Below, piece after piece: positions 34,549 through 43,615 of a stretch of DNA of 64,000 nt. Under the pieces are notes generated by a model. It saw only the letters and a list, made by a program, of their open reading frames with translations. It was not told the DNA's origin and ran no database searches. The position numbers and the translations under genes were made by a program. Source of the DNA: Mycobacterium branderi (lineage in GTDB: Bacteria > Actinomycetota > Actinomycetes > Mycobacteriales > Mycobacteriaceae); the NCBI RefSeq assembly GCF_010728725.1, contig NZ_AP022606.1, positions 186,001 to 250,000 on the forward strand. The letters run 5' to 3'. How positions within the stretch are numbered: position 1 is the first letter of the stretch; every line of letters begins with the position of its first letter.

Positions 34549-35895
34549 ATGGCTGACCTGCCTTTCGGCTTCTCCGCCGGAGACGATCCCGAGCGCGACA
34601 AGCCGGGCAAAGACGACTCGGGCTCCACCGACCCATTCGGAATGGGCGGCAATTTCGACATGGCCGACCTGGGGCAGATCTTCACGCGTCTCGGGCAGAT
34701 GTTCAGCGGCGCCGGCACCGCGATGGCGTCGGGCAAGCCCTCCGGCCCGGTGAACTACGAACTGGCGCGTCAGCTGGCATCCAGTTCGATCGGTTTCGTG
34801 CCGCCGATCCCGGCTGCCACCAGTTCGGCGATCAGCGATGCCGTGCACCTTGCCGAGACCTGGCTGGATGGGGCGACCGCACTGCCGGCGGGCACCGCCA
34901 AGGCCGTCGCCTGGAGCCCGACCGACTGGGTCGACAACACGCTGGAAACCTGGAAACGGTTGTGCGATCCGATGGCTCAGCAGATCGCCACGGTGTGGGC
35001 GGCGGCGCTGCCCGAAGAGGCCAAGAACATGGCCGGCCCGCTGCTGTCGATGATGTCGCAGATGGGCGGTATGGCGTTCGGTTCGCAGCTGGGCCAGGCG
35101 CTTGGCCGGCTGTCCCGCGAGGTGCTGACGTCTACCGATATCGGTTTGCCGTTGGGCCCCAAGGGAATTGCCGCGCTGTTGCCGGCTGCGGTGGAATCCT
35201 TCGCCGACGGGCTGGAGCAACCGCGCAGCGAGATCGTGACCTACCTGGCGGCTCGTGAGGCTGCCCACCACCGGCTGTTCAGCCATGTGCCCTGGCTAGC
35301 CAGTCAGCTGCTCGGCGCCGTGGAAGCCTACGCCAAGGGCATGAAGATCGATATGGCCGGAATCGAGGAGCTCGCAAGGGATTTCAACCCGGCATCGCTG
35401 AGCGATCCGGCCGCGGTGGAAGACCTGTTGACGCAGGGCGTGTTCGAGCCCAAGGCGACGCCGGAGCAGACCCAGGCGCTCGAACGGCTGGAGACACTGC
35501 TGGCGTTGATCGAAGGCTGGGTGCATACCGTGGTGACCGCGGCGCTGGGCGACCGCATCCCGAGTGCGGCCGCGCTCGCCGAGACGCTGCGACGGCGCCG
35601 GGCCACCGGCGGGCCCGCCGAGCAGACATTCGCCACGCTGGTGGGTTTGGAGCTGCGTCCGCGCAAACTGCGCGAAGCCGCGGTGCTGTGGGAGCGCCTG
35701 ACTCAGGCCGTCGGCGTGGACGCCCGAGACGCGGTGTGGCAGCACCCCGACCTGCTGCCCGAGGCCGAGGATCTCGACGAGCCGGCCGGCTTCATCGACC
35801 GGGTCATCGGCGGCGACACCAGCGGTATCGACGAGGCGATCGCCGAATTCGAACGCGGCGCCGACCCTGGCGACGACGGTTCTGTGGATAGCTGA
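34549..35895 (+). CDS. DUF2342 zincin-like protein (Rv3195-like)
   Basis: 448 residues from ATG 34549, with GGGGG just upstream. The zinc-dependent metalloprotease-like family has a degenerate motif, here YLAAREAAHHRLFSHVPW, where the His residues could bind metal; the canonical HExxH is not intact. An Asp/Gly-rich N-terminus precedes long helices (LSMMSQMGGMAFGSQLGQAL). The family is also annotated as associated with coenzyme F420 biosynthesis, without direct proof. The next gene follows after 36 bp on the same strand. Confidence 0.88.
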   Translation: MADLPFGFSAGDDPERDKPGKDDSGSTDPFGMGGNFDMADLGQIFTRLGQMFSGAGTAMASGKPSGPVNYELARQLASSSIGFVPPIPAATSSAISDAVHLAETWLDGATALPAGTAKAVAWSPTDWVDNTLETWKRLCDPMAQQIATVWAAALPEEAKNMAGPLLSMMSQMGGMAFGSQLGQALGRLSREVLTSTDIGLPLGPKGIAALLPAAVESFADGLEQPRSEIVTYLAAREAAHHRLFSHVPWLASQLLGAVEAYAKGMKIDMAGIEELARDFNPASLSDPAAVEDLLTQGVFEPKATPEQTQALERLETLLALIEGWVHTVVTAALGDRIPSAAALAETLRRRRATGGPAEQTFATLVGLELRPRKLREAAVLWERLTQAVGVDARDAVWQHPDLLPEAEDLDEPAGFIDRVIGGDTSGIDEAIAEFERGADPGDDGSVDS

Positions 35896-35931
35896 GCGGG
35901 GCGTCGCGCCCGGCGTGGCACAGTCGCGACT

Positions 35932-36750
35932 GTGCCGAGCACGCTGTACGCGCTTGATCCGGCGATGCCGGTGCTGGTGCGTCCCGACGGCGCCGTCCAG
36001 GTGGGTTGGGATCCGCGCCGCGCCGTCTTGGTCCAGCCGCCGCGGGGCTTGACCGCGGTCGAGCTGGCGGCGCTGCTGCGCGGCATGCAGTCGCCGCTGC
36101 CGATCAGTGAGCTGCACCGGCAGGCGGGCGCGGTTTCCGCGCAGGACCTCGACGAGCTCGTCGCGCAATTGGTCGACGCCGGCGTTGCCACCCGCACTCG
36201 CCAGCTGCCCGGCCGGTCGGCGTCGATCCGGGTGCATGGCCGCGGACCGCTGTCGGACCTGCTGCTCGGGGCGCTGCGCTGCTCGGGGGCCCGGATCAAG
36301 CACAGCAGCCAACCGCATGCCGCGGTCACCGCCGACCTGGTGGTGCTGTCGGACTACCTGGTCGTCGACCCGCGGATGGTGCGCGAACTGCACAGCCAGC
36401 GCGTCGCTCATCTCCCGGTACGCGTCCGCGACGGCACGGGCCTGGTCGGACCGCTCGTGATCCCGGGGGTGACAAGCTGCTTGGGGTGTGCCGATCTTCA
36501 TCGCCGTGACCGAGATGCCGCCTGGCCGGCCGTCGCCGCCCAGCTGCGAGATGCCGTCGGCACCGCCGACCGGGCGACGCTGCTGGCGACGGCGGCGCTG
36601 GCGCTCAGCCAGGTCAACCGGGTGATCGGGGCGGTGCGGGGCGCGGATGCGGACCCGCCGGCGGCGCTGGATGCCACCCTCGAATTCGACGTCCACGCCG
36701 GCTCGATCGTGGCGCGGCACTGGTCCCGCCACCCACTGTGTTCTTGTTGA
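35932..36750 (+). CDS. Cyclodehydratase/ocin-ThiF-like protein without a YcaO partner (Rv3196-like)
   Basis: 272 residues from GTG 35932. The C-terminal half has GPLVIPGVTSCLGCADLHRR and DRDAAWPAVAAQLRDA, the signature of the cyclodehydratase-type domain of thiazole/oxazole-modified microcin pathways (TIGR03882-like), and the end SRHPLCSC. The four cysteines (TSCLGC, LCSC) could hold zinc. In such pathways the protein binds the precursor leader. No YcaO gene or precursor peptide is visible in the window. The ABC1 kinase follows on the same strand. Confidence 0.8.
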   Translation: MPSTLYALDPAMPVLVRPDGAVQVGWDPRRAVLVQPPRGLTAVELAALLRGMQSPLPISELHRQAGAVSAQDLDELVAQLVDAGVATRTRQLPGRSASIRVHGRGPLSDLLLGALRCSGARIKHSSQPHAAVTADLVVLSDYLVVDPRMVRELHSQRVAHLPVRVRDGTGLVGPLVIPGVTSCLGCADLHRRDRDAAWPAVAAQLRDAVGTADRATLLATAALALSQVNRVIGAVRGADADPPAALDATLEFDVHAGSIVARHWSRHPLCSC

Positions 36751-36808
36751 CATCACTTGTTGCCATATCGATGCGGGCGACCGCGGGGCCGTCATGGATG
36801 ATGGTGAT

Positions 36809-38137
36809 GTGACAGACATCAAACGGGGCCGCGCGTCGCGCAATGCGAAGCTGGCCGGGCTGTCGGTGAATATCGCGGGCCGGACAGCGCTCGGATTCGG
36901 CAAGCGACTGACCGGCAAGTCGCGAGACGAAGTCAATGCCGAGCTGATGGAGAAGGCCGCCCATCAGCTGTTCACCGTTCTCGGTGAGCTCAAGGGCGGC
37001 GCGATGAAAGTCGGCCAGGCGCTGTCGGTGATGGAAGCCGCCATTCCCGAGGAGTTCGGCGAGCCGTACCGCGAAGCGCTGACCAAGCTGCAAAAGGATG
37101 CCCCGCCGCTGGCGGCGCACAAGGTGCACCGGGTGCTCGACGCGCAGCTCGGCACCAAGTGGCGCCAGCGCTTCGTCGAGTTCGACGACACGCCCGTCGC
37201 CTCGGCCAGCATCGGTCAGGTCCACAAGGCGGTGTGGCACGACGGGCGCGAGGTCGCCGTCAAGATTCAGTACCCGGGGGCCGACGAGGCCCTGCGCGCC
37301 GACCTGAAGACCATGCAGCGCATGGTCGGCGTGCTCAAGCAACTCTCGCCCGGAGCCGACATACAGGGCGTCGTCGACGAGCTGATTGAACGCACCGAGA
37401 TGGAGCTCGACTACCGGCTGGAGGCCGACAACCAGCGCGCGTTCGCCAAGGCCTACCAAGACCACCCGCACTTCGTGGTGCCGCATGTCGTGGCCAGCGC
37501 GCCGAAGGTGGTCATCCAGGAATGGATCGAGGGTGTGCCGATGTCGGAGATCATCCGCAACGGCACCACCGAACAGCGTGACCTAATGGGAACTCGGCTG
37601 GCGGAGCTCACGTTTGACGCGCCGCGGCGGCTGGAGATGATCCACGGCGACGCCCACCCCGGCAATTTCATGCTGTTGTCCGACGGGCGGATGGGGGTCA
37701 TCGACTTCGGCGCTGTGGCTCCGCTGCCCGGGGGCTTTCCCATCGAGCTGGGGATGTCGATTCGGCTGGCGCGGGACAAGAACTACGACCTGCTGCTGCC
37801 GACGATGGAAAAAGCCGGCCTGATCCAGAAGGGCCAGCAGGTGTCGGTCCGCGACATCGATGACATGCTGCGCCAGCACGTCGAGCCCATCGAAGTGGAA
37901 GTGTTCCACTACAACCGCAAATGGCTGCAACGGGCGGCCGCGCACCGGATCGACCGGTCGATGGCGCAGATGAGGACAGTGCGGCAGCTGGATCTGCCGG
38001 CCAAGCTGGCGATGCCGATGCGAGTGCTTGCGTCGGTGGGTGCGATTCTGTGTCAGCTCGACGCGCATGTACCGATGAAGGCGCTGTCCGAGGAGTTGAT
38101 CCCCGGCTTCGCCGAACCCGATACGGCGGTCGTCTAA
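36809..38137 (+). CDS. ABC1/UbiB family atypical kinase (Rv3197-like)
   Basis: 442 residues from GTG 36809, where the start VTDIKRGRASRNAKLAGLSV matches my memory of the M. tuberculosis protein (about 447); ATG 36794 is an alternative. Family motifs are KGGAMKVGQALSVM (the K-x-G-Q region), VASASIGQVHKAVWHDG, VAVKIQYPG with the ATP lysine, MIHGDAHPGNFML and GVIDFGAVAPLP. In M. tuberculosis the gene is linked to macrolide tolerance with whiB7, its neighbour here. The biochemical substrate is not established. Confidence 0.93.
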   Translation: MTDIKRGRASRNAKLAGLSVNIAGRTALGFGKRLTGKSRDEVNAELMEKAAHQLFTVLGELKGGAMKVGQALSVMEAAIPEEFGEPYREALTKLQKDAPPLAAHKVHRVLDAQLGTKWRQRFVEFDDTPVASASIGQVHKAVWHDGREVAVKIQYPGADEALRADLKTMQRMVGVLKQLSPGADIQGVVDELIERTEMELDYRLEADNQRAFAKAYQDHPHFVVPHVVASAPKVVIQEWIEGVPMSEIIRNGTTEQRDLMGTRLAELTFDAPRRLEMIHGDAHPGNFMLLSDGRMGVIDFGAVAPLPGGFPIELGMSIRLARDKNYDLLLPTMEKAGLIQKGQQVSVRDIDDMLRQHVEPIEVEVFHYNRKWLQRAAAHRIDRSMAQMRTVRQLDLPAKLAMPMRVLASVGAILCQLDAHVPMKALSEELIPGFAEPDTAVV

Positions 38138-38146
38138 GACGCCGCC

Positions 38147-38204
38147 AGAGTGCAACTAGCGACGCCGTCTCTCGGGAAATGCGTTGCCAGTTGCACTTTC
38201 GCGG
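38147..38204. repeat. 58-bp palindromic repeat, copy A
   Basis: It starts AGAGTGCAACTAGCGAC and ends AGTTGCACTTTCGCGG. A second copy at 53011-53067 matches about 48 of 58 positions. The ends contain AGTGCAACT and its complement AGTTGCACT, so the unit folds into a hairpin. It sits between the convergent ends of the ABC1 kinase and whiB7. Confidence 0.75.
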
Positions 38205-38206
38205 GC

Positions 38207-38449
38207 CTAGGCAGCGACGCCGTCCTTGCGCGGACGTCCGCGGGGCCGCTTGCGGCTCACAATCGAGCCACGGTCGAGGATTTCACCGCCCCACACTCCC
38301 CATGGCTCTGCGCGTTCCAGCGCCGCGGCCAGACACTGGCTGCGGATTGGGCAGTCGGCGCACAGTGCTTTCGCGCGCTCCAAGTCGGCCGGGCTGTCGG
38401 CGAACCATAGGTCGGGCTCGCGATTACACGGCAGCTCCAGAGTCGACAT
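38207..38449 (-). CDS. whiB7: WhiB7 transcriptional regulator of intrinsic drug resistance
   Basis: 80 residues from ATG 38449. The four iron-sulfur ligands are Cys8, then CADCPIRSQC supplies three more; the WhiB turn EPWGVWGGE follows, and the C-terminal RPRGRPRKD is the AT-hook diagnostic of WhiB7. It binds the AT-rich element beside -35 of its target promoters together with sigma-A and activates resistance genes, including its own. A long leader with an upstream ORF and a terminator (38450-38770) precedes it. It is a little shorter than the M. tuberculosis protein at the N-terminus. Confidence 0.96.
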   Translation of the reverse strand: MSTLELPCNREPDLWFADSPADLERAKALCADCPIRSQCLAAALERAEPWGVWGGEILDRGSIVSRKRPRGRPRKDGVAA

Positions 38450-38467
38450 GTGCTGGTCACCTGCTTC

Positions 38468-38507
38468 CTGGTCTGGGGGCGGTCTTTTCGAAAAGATCCG
38501 GACCAGG
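38468..38507 (-). promoter_or_regulatory. Second hairpin in the whiB7 leader
   Basis: CCTGGTC at 38468-38474 pairs with GACCAGG at 38501-38507, enclosing the 14-base palindrome TCTTTTCGAAAAGA at 38483-38496. It stands between the attenuator and the whiB7 start and could be an alternative leader structure. Confidence 0.5.
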
Positions 38508-38523
38508 TGGCGGGATGCCGACC

Positions 38524-38565
38524 CGAAAACTATGGCCACGGATCTTGTTTCGAGTCCGTGGCCAT
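38524..38565 (-). terminator. Rho-independent attenuator in the whiB7 leader
   Basis: On the minus strand an 11-bp perfect stem (ATGGCCACGGA against TCCGTGGCCAT, 12-base loop, 38532-38565) is followed by AGTTTTCG. It lies between the upstream ORF and whiB7, as in the known attenuation of whiB7 by stalled ribosomes. Confidence 0.8.
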
Positions 38566-38585
38566 CGGGGGGTGTTTCCTAGAAC

Positions 38586-38726
38586 CTAGGTGGAGCCCCG
38601 ATCCACGGACGCGTTGGTAGCGGCGGCGATACGGCGATGACGCGGCGCCGCCGATGCGGCCGCCGCAGCGGCATGGCGGGAACCAGCGTCGGCCAGGCCT
38701 ACGCCGAACGCGTTCATGGTGATCAT
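38586..38726 (-). CDS. whiB7 leader peptide (upstream ORF)
   Basis: 46 residues, MITMNAFGVGLADAGSRHAA onward, Ala- and Arg-rich. GGAGGG stands about seven bases before ATG 38726, so it should be translated well. The ORF ends 20 bases before the attenuator stem, so ribosome position can decide whether the terminator forms. Upstream ORFs of this kind in mycobacterial whiB7 leaders couple translation inhibition by antibiotics to whiB7 expression. The peptide itself probably has no separate role. Confidence 0.8.
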   Translation of the reverse strand: MITMNAFGVGLADAGSRHAAAAAASAAPRHRRIAAATNASVDRGST

Positions 38727-38770
38727 CGTGGCTCCCTCCTTCCGTGCGCTGCCGTAAGAATTGCGGTTCG

Positions 38771-38808
38771 AGGCTAGATCGTAGCAGGCAGGCGCGGCAA
38801 GCGATTTT
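38771..38808 (-). promoter_or_regulatory. WhiB7-type autoregulated promoter of whiB7
   Basis: On the minus strand AAAAT (38804-38808) stands exactly three bases before the -35 TTGCCG (38795-38800), with TAGCCT (38771-38776) as -10 after 18 bp. The AT-rich element three bases upstream of -35 is the established WhiB7 recognition feature. Confidence 0.75.
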
Positions 38809-38821
38809 CTGACCTGCAATT

Positions 38822-40909
38822 TCAGCCGCGGCTGCGAACCAGCTCCAGCACGTCCGGGCCGAACTGCTCGAGCTTGCGGGCGCCGATGCCCGGGATCGCG
38901 ACCAACGCGGCGTCGTCGGCGGGCAGCATCTCCGCGATCGCGATCAGCGTGTTGTCGGTGAACACCACATAGGCGGGCACGTTGAGCTCTTTGGCGGTGC
39001 GCAGCCGCCAATCCTTGAGCCGCAGCAACAACTCGTCGTCGATGTCGGCGGCGCACGTCTCGCAGCGACGCAACATGATCGCCGCCGGGGTGGTCAGCGC
39101 CTTGTCGCAAATGCGGCACCGCGATGCAGTTCCGCGGTTGCGCCGCGGCTTGGCGGGCGCCGGACCGGGTTCCGTCTGCGGGGCGATCCCGTTGAGGAAC
39201 CTCGACGGCTTACGGCTCTGCCGCCCGCCCGGCGTCCGCGACAACGCCCAACTGAGCGCCAAATGCGTTCGTGCCCTGGTGATTCCGACGTAGAGCAGCC
39301 GGCGCTCCTCTTCGACGGCTTCGCTGTCGGCGCCGTGCGCCAGCGCGTGGCTGATGGGCAGCGTGCCGTCGGCCAGGCCGACGAGAAACACCGCGTCCCA
39401 CTCCAGCCCCTTGGCAGCGTGCAGCGAAGCCAGCGTCACACCCTGCACCACCGGCGGGTGGCGGGCGTCGGCGCGCACCCGCAACTCGGCGAGCAGACCG
39501 GGCAGATCCAGCGCCGGGCGGTGCGCCACCTCCTCGTCGACCAGTTCGGCCAAGGCGCTCAACGCCTCCCAGCGCTCGCGGGCCCGGGTGCCCGCCGGCG
39601 GCTGCGCGGTCAAACCCAGCGGTTCGAGCAACCCGCGCACCACGTCGGGCAACTCACCGTCGATGTCGCGACCGGCCGCCCGCTGCAATACCAGTAGCGC
39701 TTGTCGGATCTCCTGACGGCTGAAAAACCCCTCGCCGCCGCGCACCTGATACGGAATGCCGGCCTCGGTCAGCGCCTCCTCGTACACCTCGGACTGGGCG
39801 TTGATGCGGTAGAGCACGGCGATCTCGGCCGGCGGGGTGCCCGCCGCGACCAGCTTCGCGATGGCCTTGGCCACCGCAGTGGCCTCGGCGACCTCGTCGG
39901 GATGCTCGTGAAAGCTGGGCGCCGGGCCCGGGTCGCGCTGGCCCACCAGATGGAGCTTGCTGCCGGCCACCCGGCCGCGCGCGGCCGCGATCACCCGGTT
40001 GGCCAGCGACACCACCTGCGGGGTGGAGCGGTAGTCGCGTTCTAGGCGCACCACGGTGGCGTCGGGAAAACGTCGGGAGAAGTCGAGCAGGAAGCGCGGC
40101 GAGGCGCCGGTGAACGAGTAGATGGTCTGGTTGGCGTCGCCGACGACGGTCAGGTCGTCGCGCTCCCCCAGCCATGCCGAGAGCACTCGCTGTTGCAGCG
40201 GGGTGACGTCCTGGTATTCGTCGACGACGAAACAGCGGTACCGGTCCCGGAATTCCTCGGCGACCGCGGCGTCGTTTTCGATCGCGGCCGCGGTGTGCAA
40301 CAGCAGGTCGTCGAAGTCGAGCAGCGCGGGTCCGTCACTGCGGGCCTTGAGCGACTCGTAGCCGGCGTACACCGCGGCGACCCGGGCGGCGTCCAACGGG
40401 ATGTCGCGGCCGGCCTGGGCGACCGCCTCCGGATACTGCTCCGGCGAGATCAGCGACGCCTTCGCCCACTCGATTTCGCCCGCCAGATCCCGCACGTCGT
40501 CGGTTGAGAGCTGCTGGCCGGTCCGATTGGCGGCACGCGCGACGACGGCGAACTTGGTGTCCAGCAGTTGCCAGCCGGTGTCGCCGACCACCCGCGGCCA
40601 GAAGTAGCGCAGCTGGCGGTGTGCGGCCGCATGAAAGGTCATCGCCTGGACCCTGCCGATGCCCAGCGCACGCAGCCGGGCGCGCATCTCGCCGGCCGCG
40701 CGCTGGGTGAACGTCACCGCCAGCACCTGCCCGGCGGCGACGTGCCCGGCGGCCACCAGCGAAGCGATGCGATGCGTGATGGTGCGGGTCTTGCCGGTCC
40801 CGGCCCCGGCCAGTACGCAGACCGGCCCGCGTGGCGCCAGCACGGCCTCGCGCTGCTCCTCGTCGAGATCGGCAAGCAAGGCGTCCGCGATCACCGGCAT
40901 GCCGTCCAT
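38822..40909 (-). CDS. uvrD2: UvrD2, SF1A DNA helicase with tetracysteine and HRDC domains
   Basis: 695 residues. Walker A is [14 protein letters not shown], motif [14 protein letters not shown], and motif [16 protein letters not shown]. After the motor domain, CRICDKAL and CETC form the tetracysteine module, and the last 70 residues are an HRDC domain ([33 protein letters not shown]). This is the UvrD2 layout of mycobacteria, an essential helicase in M. tuberculosis. It is divergent from mrx1 with only 41 bp between; its 3' end abuts the whiB7 promoter. Confidence 0.95.
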   Translation of the reverse strand: MDGMPVIADALLADLDEEQREAVLAPRGPVCVLAGAGTGKTRTITHRIASLVAAGHVAAGQVLAVTFTQRAAGEMRARLRALGIGRVQAMTFHAAAHRQLRYFWPRVVGDTGWQLLDTKFAVVARAANRTGQQLSTDDVRDLAGEIEWAKASLISPEQYPEAVAQAGRDIPLDAARVAAVYAGYESLKARSDGPALLDFDDLLLHTAAAIENDAAVAEEFRDRYRCFVVDEYQDVTPLQQRVLSAWLGERDDLTVVGDANQTIYSFTGASPRFLLDFSRRFPDATVVRLERDYRSTPQVVSLANRVIAAARGRVAGSKLHLVGQRDPGPAPSFHEHPDEVAEATAVAKAIAKLVAAGTPPAEIAVLYRINAQSEVYEEALTEAGIPYQVRGGEGFFSRQEIRQALLVLQRAAGRDIDGELPDVVRGLLEPLGLTAQPPAGTRARERWEALSALAELVDEEVAHRPALDLPGLLAELRVRADARHPPVVQGVTLASLHAAKGLEWDAVFLVGLADGTLPISHALAHGADSEAVEEERRLLYVGITRARTHLALSWALSRTPGGRQSRKPSRFLNGIAPQTEPGPAPAKPRRNRGTASRCRICDKALTTPAAIMLRRCETCAADIDDELLLRLKDWRLRTAKELNVPAYVVFTDNTLIAIAEMLPADDAALVAIPGIGARKLEQFGPDVLELVRSRG

Positions 40910-40950
40910 CTTGGCAGTGGCCGCCGACAGACGCCGTATATAAACGACGT

Positions 40951-41193
40951 ATGACCGCTGCGCTCACGATGTACACGACGCCCTGGTGTGGCTATTGCCA
41001 TCGACTCAAGACGATGCTGAAGGCCGCCGGTATCTCCTACGACGAGGTCAACATCGAACAGGACGCCGCGGCCGCGGAGTTCGTCAGTTCCGTCAACGGC
41101 GGCAACCGAACCGTCCCGACCGTGAAGTTCGCCGATGGCTCGACTTTGACTAATCCCAGCGCCAACGAGATCAAGGCGAAGCTGGCCGGGTAA
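40951..41193 (+). CDS. mrx1: Mycoredoxin-1
   Basis: 80 residues from ATG 40951, a glutaredoxin fold with active site [11 protein letters not shown] and the cis-proline region TVPTVKF. CGYC is the mycoredoxin-1 motif; in M. tuberculosis (Rv3198A) it reduces mixed disulfides with mycothiol. A TATATA element ends eight bases before the ATG and no Shine-Dalgarno is visible, so the mRNA is probably leaderless or nearly so. The gene is convergent with nudC. Confidence 0.93.
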   Translation: MTAALTMYTTPWCGYCHRLKTMLKAAGISYDEVNIEQDAAAAEFVSSVNGGNRTVPTVKFADGSTLTNPSANEIKAKLAG

Positions 41194-41198
41194 GCGGT

Positions 41199-42116
41199 TC
41201 AGCCGGCCGCCGCCCAGGATTCGATGATCACCCGGGCGATCGAAACCGAGCCTGGCAGAAGCAATTTCGAGTCGGAGCTGCTGCCCCAGTCACCGGCCGC
41301 CAGCGCGGCGCGGACCTCGTCGCGGGTGAACCAGGCCGCCTCGGCGATCTCGCCGTCGTTGAAGGAGAACTCCTGATCCGGGTCGGCCACGGCGTGGAAG
41401 CCGACCATCAGCGAGCGCGGGAACGGCCACGGCTGGCTGCCGAGGTAGCGCACGTCGCGCACCGTCAGGCCGATTTCCTCCCGGATTTCCCGGGCGACAC
41501 AGGTTTCGAACGATTCACCGGCCTCGACAAAGCCGGCCAGTAGCGAGAACAACCGCATGGGCCACACGGTCTGCCGGGCCAGCACCGCGCGGTCGCCGCC
41601 GTCGTGGACAAGGCAGATCACCGCGGGGTCGATCCGCGGGAATTCCTCGTGCCCGGTCAGCGGGTTGACCCGCGCCCAACCCGCGCGGATCGGTTTGGTG
41701 GGCGCGCCGTCGACAGCCGAAAACCGCGCGCTGTCATGCCAATTCAGCAACGCCATGGCCGACGACACCAGCTGCGCGCTGACGTCGTCGAACAGTTGGC
41801 CGGCCCGGCGAAGATCGGCCACCTGAGCCGAACCGCCCTCGGGGGCTTCCAACGGGCCGCGGACGGCCCACACGTGCCGGCCGTCCTCGAGGCGGCCCAA
41901 AAACACGGCGTCCGAGGGAGGTTTGTCGGCCAGCGTGCGCGCCGCGCCGAGCACCACCCGGCCGTCGGCGACCAGCACCTGGTTGCGGTGGTCCACCCGC
42001 AGCAGCGCCGCGTCGGCCCAGCCGGCGGCGGCCGCGTCGACGTCGGTGCGCAGCTGGTCGGCGCGGTCGGCGCCGATGCGCGACAGTAGCGGGAGGCTTT
42101 GCAGCTGAAAATCCAT
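41199..42116 (-). CDS. nudC: NAD(+) diphosphatase NudC
   Basis: 305 residues from ATG 42116. The Nudix box GFVEAGESFETCVAREIREE and the SQPWPFPRSLM motif identify NudC, which cleaves NADH/NAD to nicotinamide mononucleotide and AMP and can remove NAD caps from RNA. The Cys4 zinc ribbon of the E. coli enzyme is not present: the corresponding stretch (GWARVNPLTGHEEFPRIDP) has no cysteines. It lies two bases after the stop of the potassium channel gene, so they are co-transcribed. Confidence 0.92.
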   Translation of the reverse strand: MDFQLQSLPLLSRIGADRADQLRTDVDAAAAGWADAALLRVDHRNQVLVADGRVVLGAARTLADKPPSDAVFLGRLEDGRHVWAVRGPLEAPEGGSAQVADLRRAGQLFDDVSAQLVSSAMALLNWHDSARFSAVDGAPTKPIRAGWARVNPLTGHEEFPRIDPAVICLVHDGGDRAVLARQTVWPMRLFSLLAGFVEAGESFETCVAREIREEIGLTVRDVRYLGSQPWPFPRSLMVGFHAVADPDQEFSFNDGEIAEAAWFTRDEVRAALAAGDWGSSSDSKLLLPGSVSIARVIIESWAAAG

Positions 42117-42118
42117 TG

Positions 42119-43192
42119 CTAGCGGCCTACGTTGCGGATGTAGAGCAACCGGTCGTTGGCCTCGATGGCGTCGACCTCCGGCGCGTCGACCCGCAGCAGG
42201 TTGCCGTCGCGCACCACGCCCAGCACGATGTCGCTCAGGTGTCGCGGCGACCCACCGACTTCCGTCTGCTCCACCTCGCGTTCGGCGATGGCGAACCCGG
42301 CGTCGGGGGTCAGCAGATCCTCGATCATCTCCACCACGCTCGGGGTCGTGGTGGCGATGCCGAGCAATCGGCCGGCGGTCTCCGAGGACACCACGACCGA
42401 GTCGGCGCCCGATTGCCGCAGCAGGTGCTGGTTTTCGGCTTCCCGGATGGACGCGACGATCTTGGCTTTCGGCGCGATTTCGCGGGCGGTCAGCGTGACC
42501 AGCACCGCGGTGTCGTCGCGGCTGGTGGCGACGACGATCGACGCGGCATGCTGCGCACCGGCCAGCCGCAGCACGTCGGATCGGCTGGCGTCGCCGTGCA
42601 CGGTGACCAGCCCGGCTGCGGCGGCGTGGTCCAACGCGGCCTGGTCGGTGTCGACGACGACGATGTCGCCGGCCGGTACCTCGTCGCTCAGCATCGCGGT
42701 GACCGCCGTCTTGCCTTTGGTGCCGTAGCCGACGACCACGGTGTGATTCCGCACTCTGCTCCTCCAACGCTGGATCTTCAGTGCCTGACGCGACGTTTCG
42801 GTGAGGACCTCCAGCGTCGTCCCGACCAGCACGATCAGGAACGCGACCCGCAGTGGGGTGATGATCGCGACATTAACCAGGCGCGCGGTTTCGGTGTACG
42901 GGGTGATGTCGCCGTACCCGGTCGTCGACAGCGACACCGCCGAGTAGTACAGGCAATCCACGAACGTGAGCGGATGATGGCCGTTCGCGTCGTGGTACCC
43001 GCCGCGGTCGAGGTAGACGATCACGGTCGCGACGAACAGCGCCACCGTGGCGATGGTCACCCGGCGGGTGATGACGCGGACGGGGCTGGCTTCGCTCCCG
43101 GGGATGCGCAGCACCCCGACAAGTGCGTAACTGGGCTGGGCGGTGAGCGTCTCGTCGAGACCTCTCCACCGCCGCCAGCTAGCGCTGGCCAC
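42119..43192 (-). CDS. Two-helix potassium channel with RCK (TrkA-N) domain (Rv3200c-like)
   Basis: 357 residues. Two membrane helices flank a pore loop with the selectivity filter TTGYGD. From about residue 135 a TrkA-N/RCK domain begins (TVVVGYGTKGKTAV, GxGxxG loop) and a TrkA-C domain ends the protein. It should be a ligand-gated potassium channel in the inner membrane. It is directly upstream of nudC. Confidence 0.92.
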   Translation of the reverse strand: MASASWRRWRGLDETLTAQPSYALVGVLRIPGSEASPVRVITRRVTIATVALFVATVIVYLDRGGYHDANGHHPLTFVDCLYYSAVSLSTTGYGDITPYTETARLVNVAIITPLRVAFLIVLVGTTLEVLTETSRQALKIQRWRSRVRNHTVVVGYGTKGKTAVTAMLSDEVPAGDIVVVDTDQAALDHAAAAGLVTVHGDASRSDVLRLAGAQHAASIVVATSRDDTAVLVTLTAREIAPKAKIVASIREAENQHLLRQSGADSVVVSSETAGRLLGIATTTPSVVEMIEDLLTPDAGFAIAEREVEQTEVGGSPRHLSDIVLGVVRDGNLLRVDAPEVDAIEANDRLLYIRNVGR

Positions 43193-43225
43193 GGTTCATC
43201 GGCTGGCGCACGACACAATGTAACC

Positions 43226-43615
43226 ATGACCGCTACCACAGCTCACCCCGACGCCAGCGCGGCTCCCGCCTACCGCATGGGTGCCCTGCTCATCGGGACG
43301 GGTATCACGCATTTTCTGGCGCCCAAACCCTTCGACACCATCGTCCCGGTGGAACTGCCGGGCAGCCAGCGGTTCTACACCTACGCCTCCGGAGTGGCCG
43401 AGGTGGCGACCGGCGGGCTGCTGCTGGCCAGGAGCACCCGCCGGTTGGGCGCGCTGGCGGCGGCGGTGCTGTTCGTCGCCGTGTTTCCGGCCAACGTCAA
43501 CATGGTGCGGCTGTGGTGGGCCAGGCCGTGGCCGCTGCGGCTGGTCGCGTTGGCCCGGTTGCCGTTGCAGATCCCGATGATCACCTCCGCTCTCAAGATC
43601 AGGCGGACTGCTTAG
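43226..43615 (+). CDS. DoxX-like small membrane protein
   Basis: 129 residues with four hydrophobic helices (MGALLIGTGITHFLA, VAEVATGGLLLA, LAALAAAVLFVAVFPANVNM-like region around residues 72-92, and LVALARLPLQIPMITSAL). FPANVNM and the overall size fit the DoxX-like family. The ATG at 43226 has no strong ribosome-binding site. Its 3' end overlaps the convergent adnB stop by 17 bases. I do not recall a gene here in M. tuberculosis, so it may be a lineage-specific addition. Confidence 0.75.
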   Translation: MTATTAHPDASAAPAYRMGALLIGTGITHFLAPKPFDTIVPVELPGSQRFYTYASGVAEVATGGLLLARSTRRLGALAAAVLFVAVFPANVNMVRLWWARPWPLRLVALARLPLQIPMITSALKIRRTA

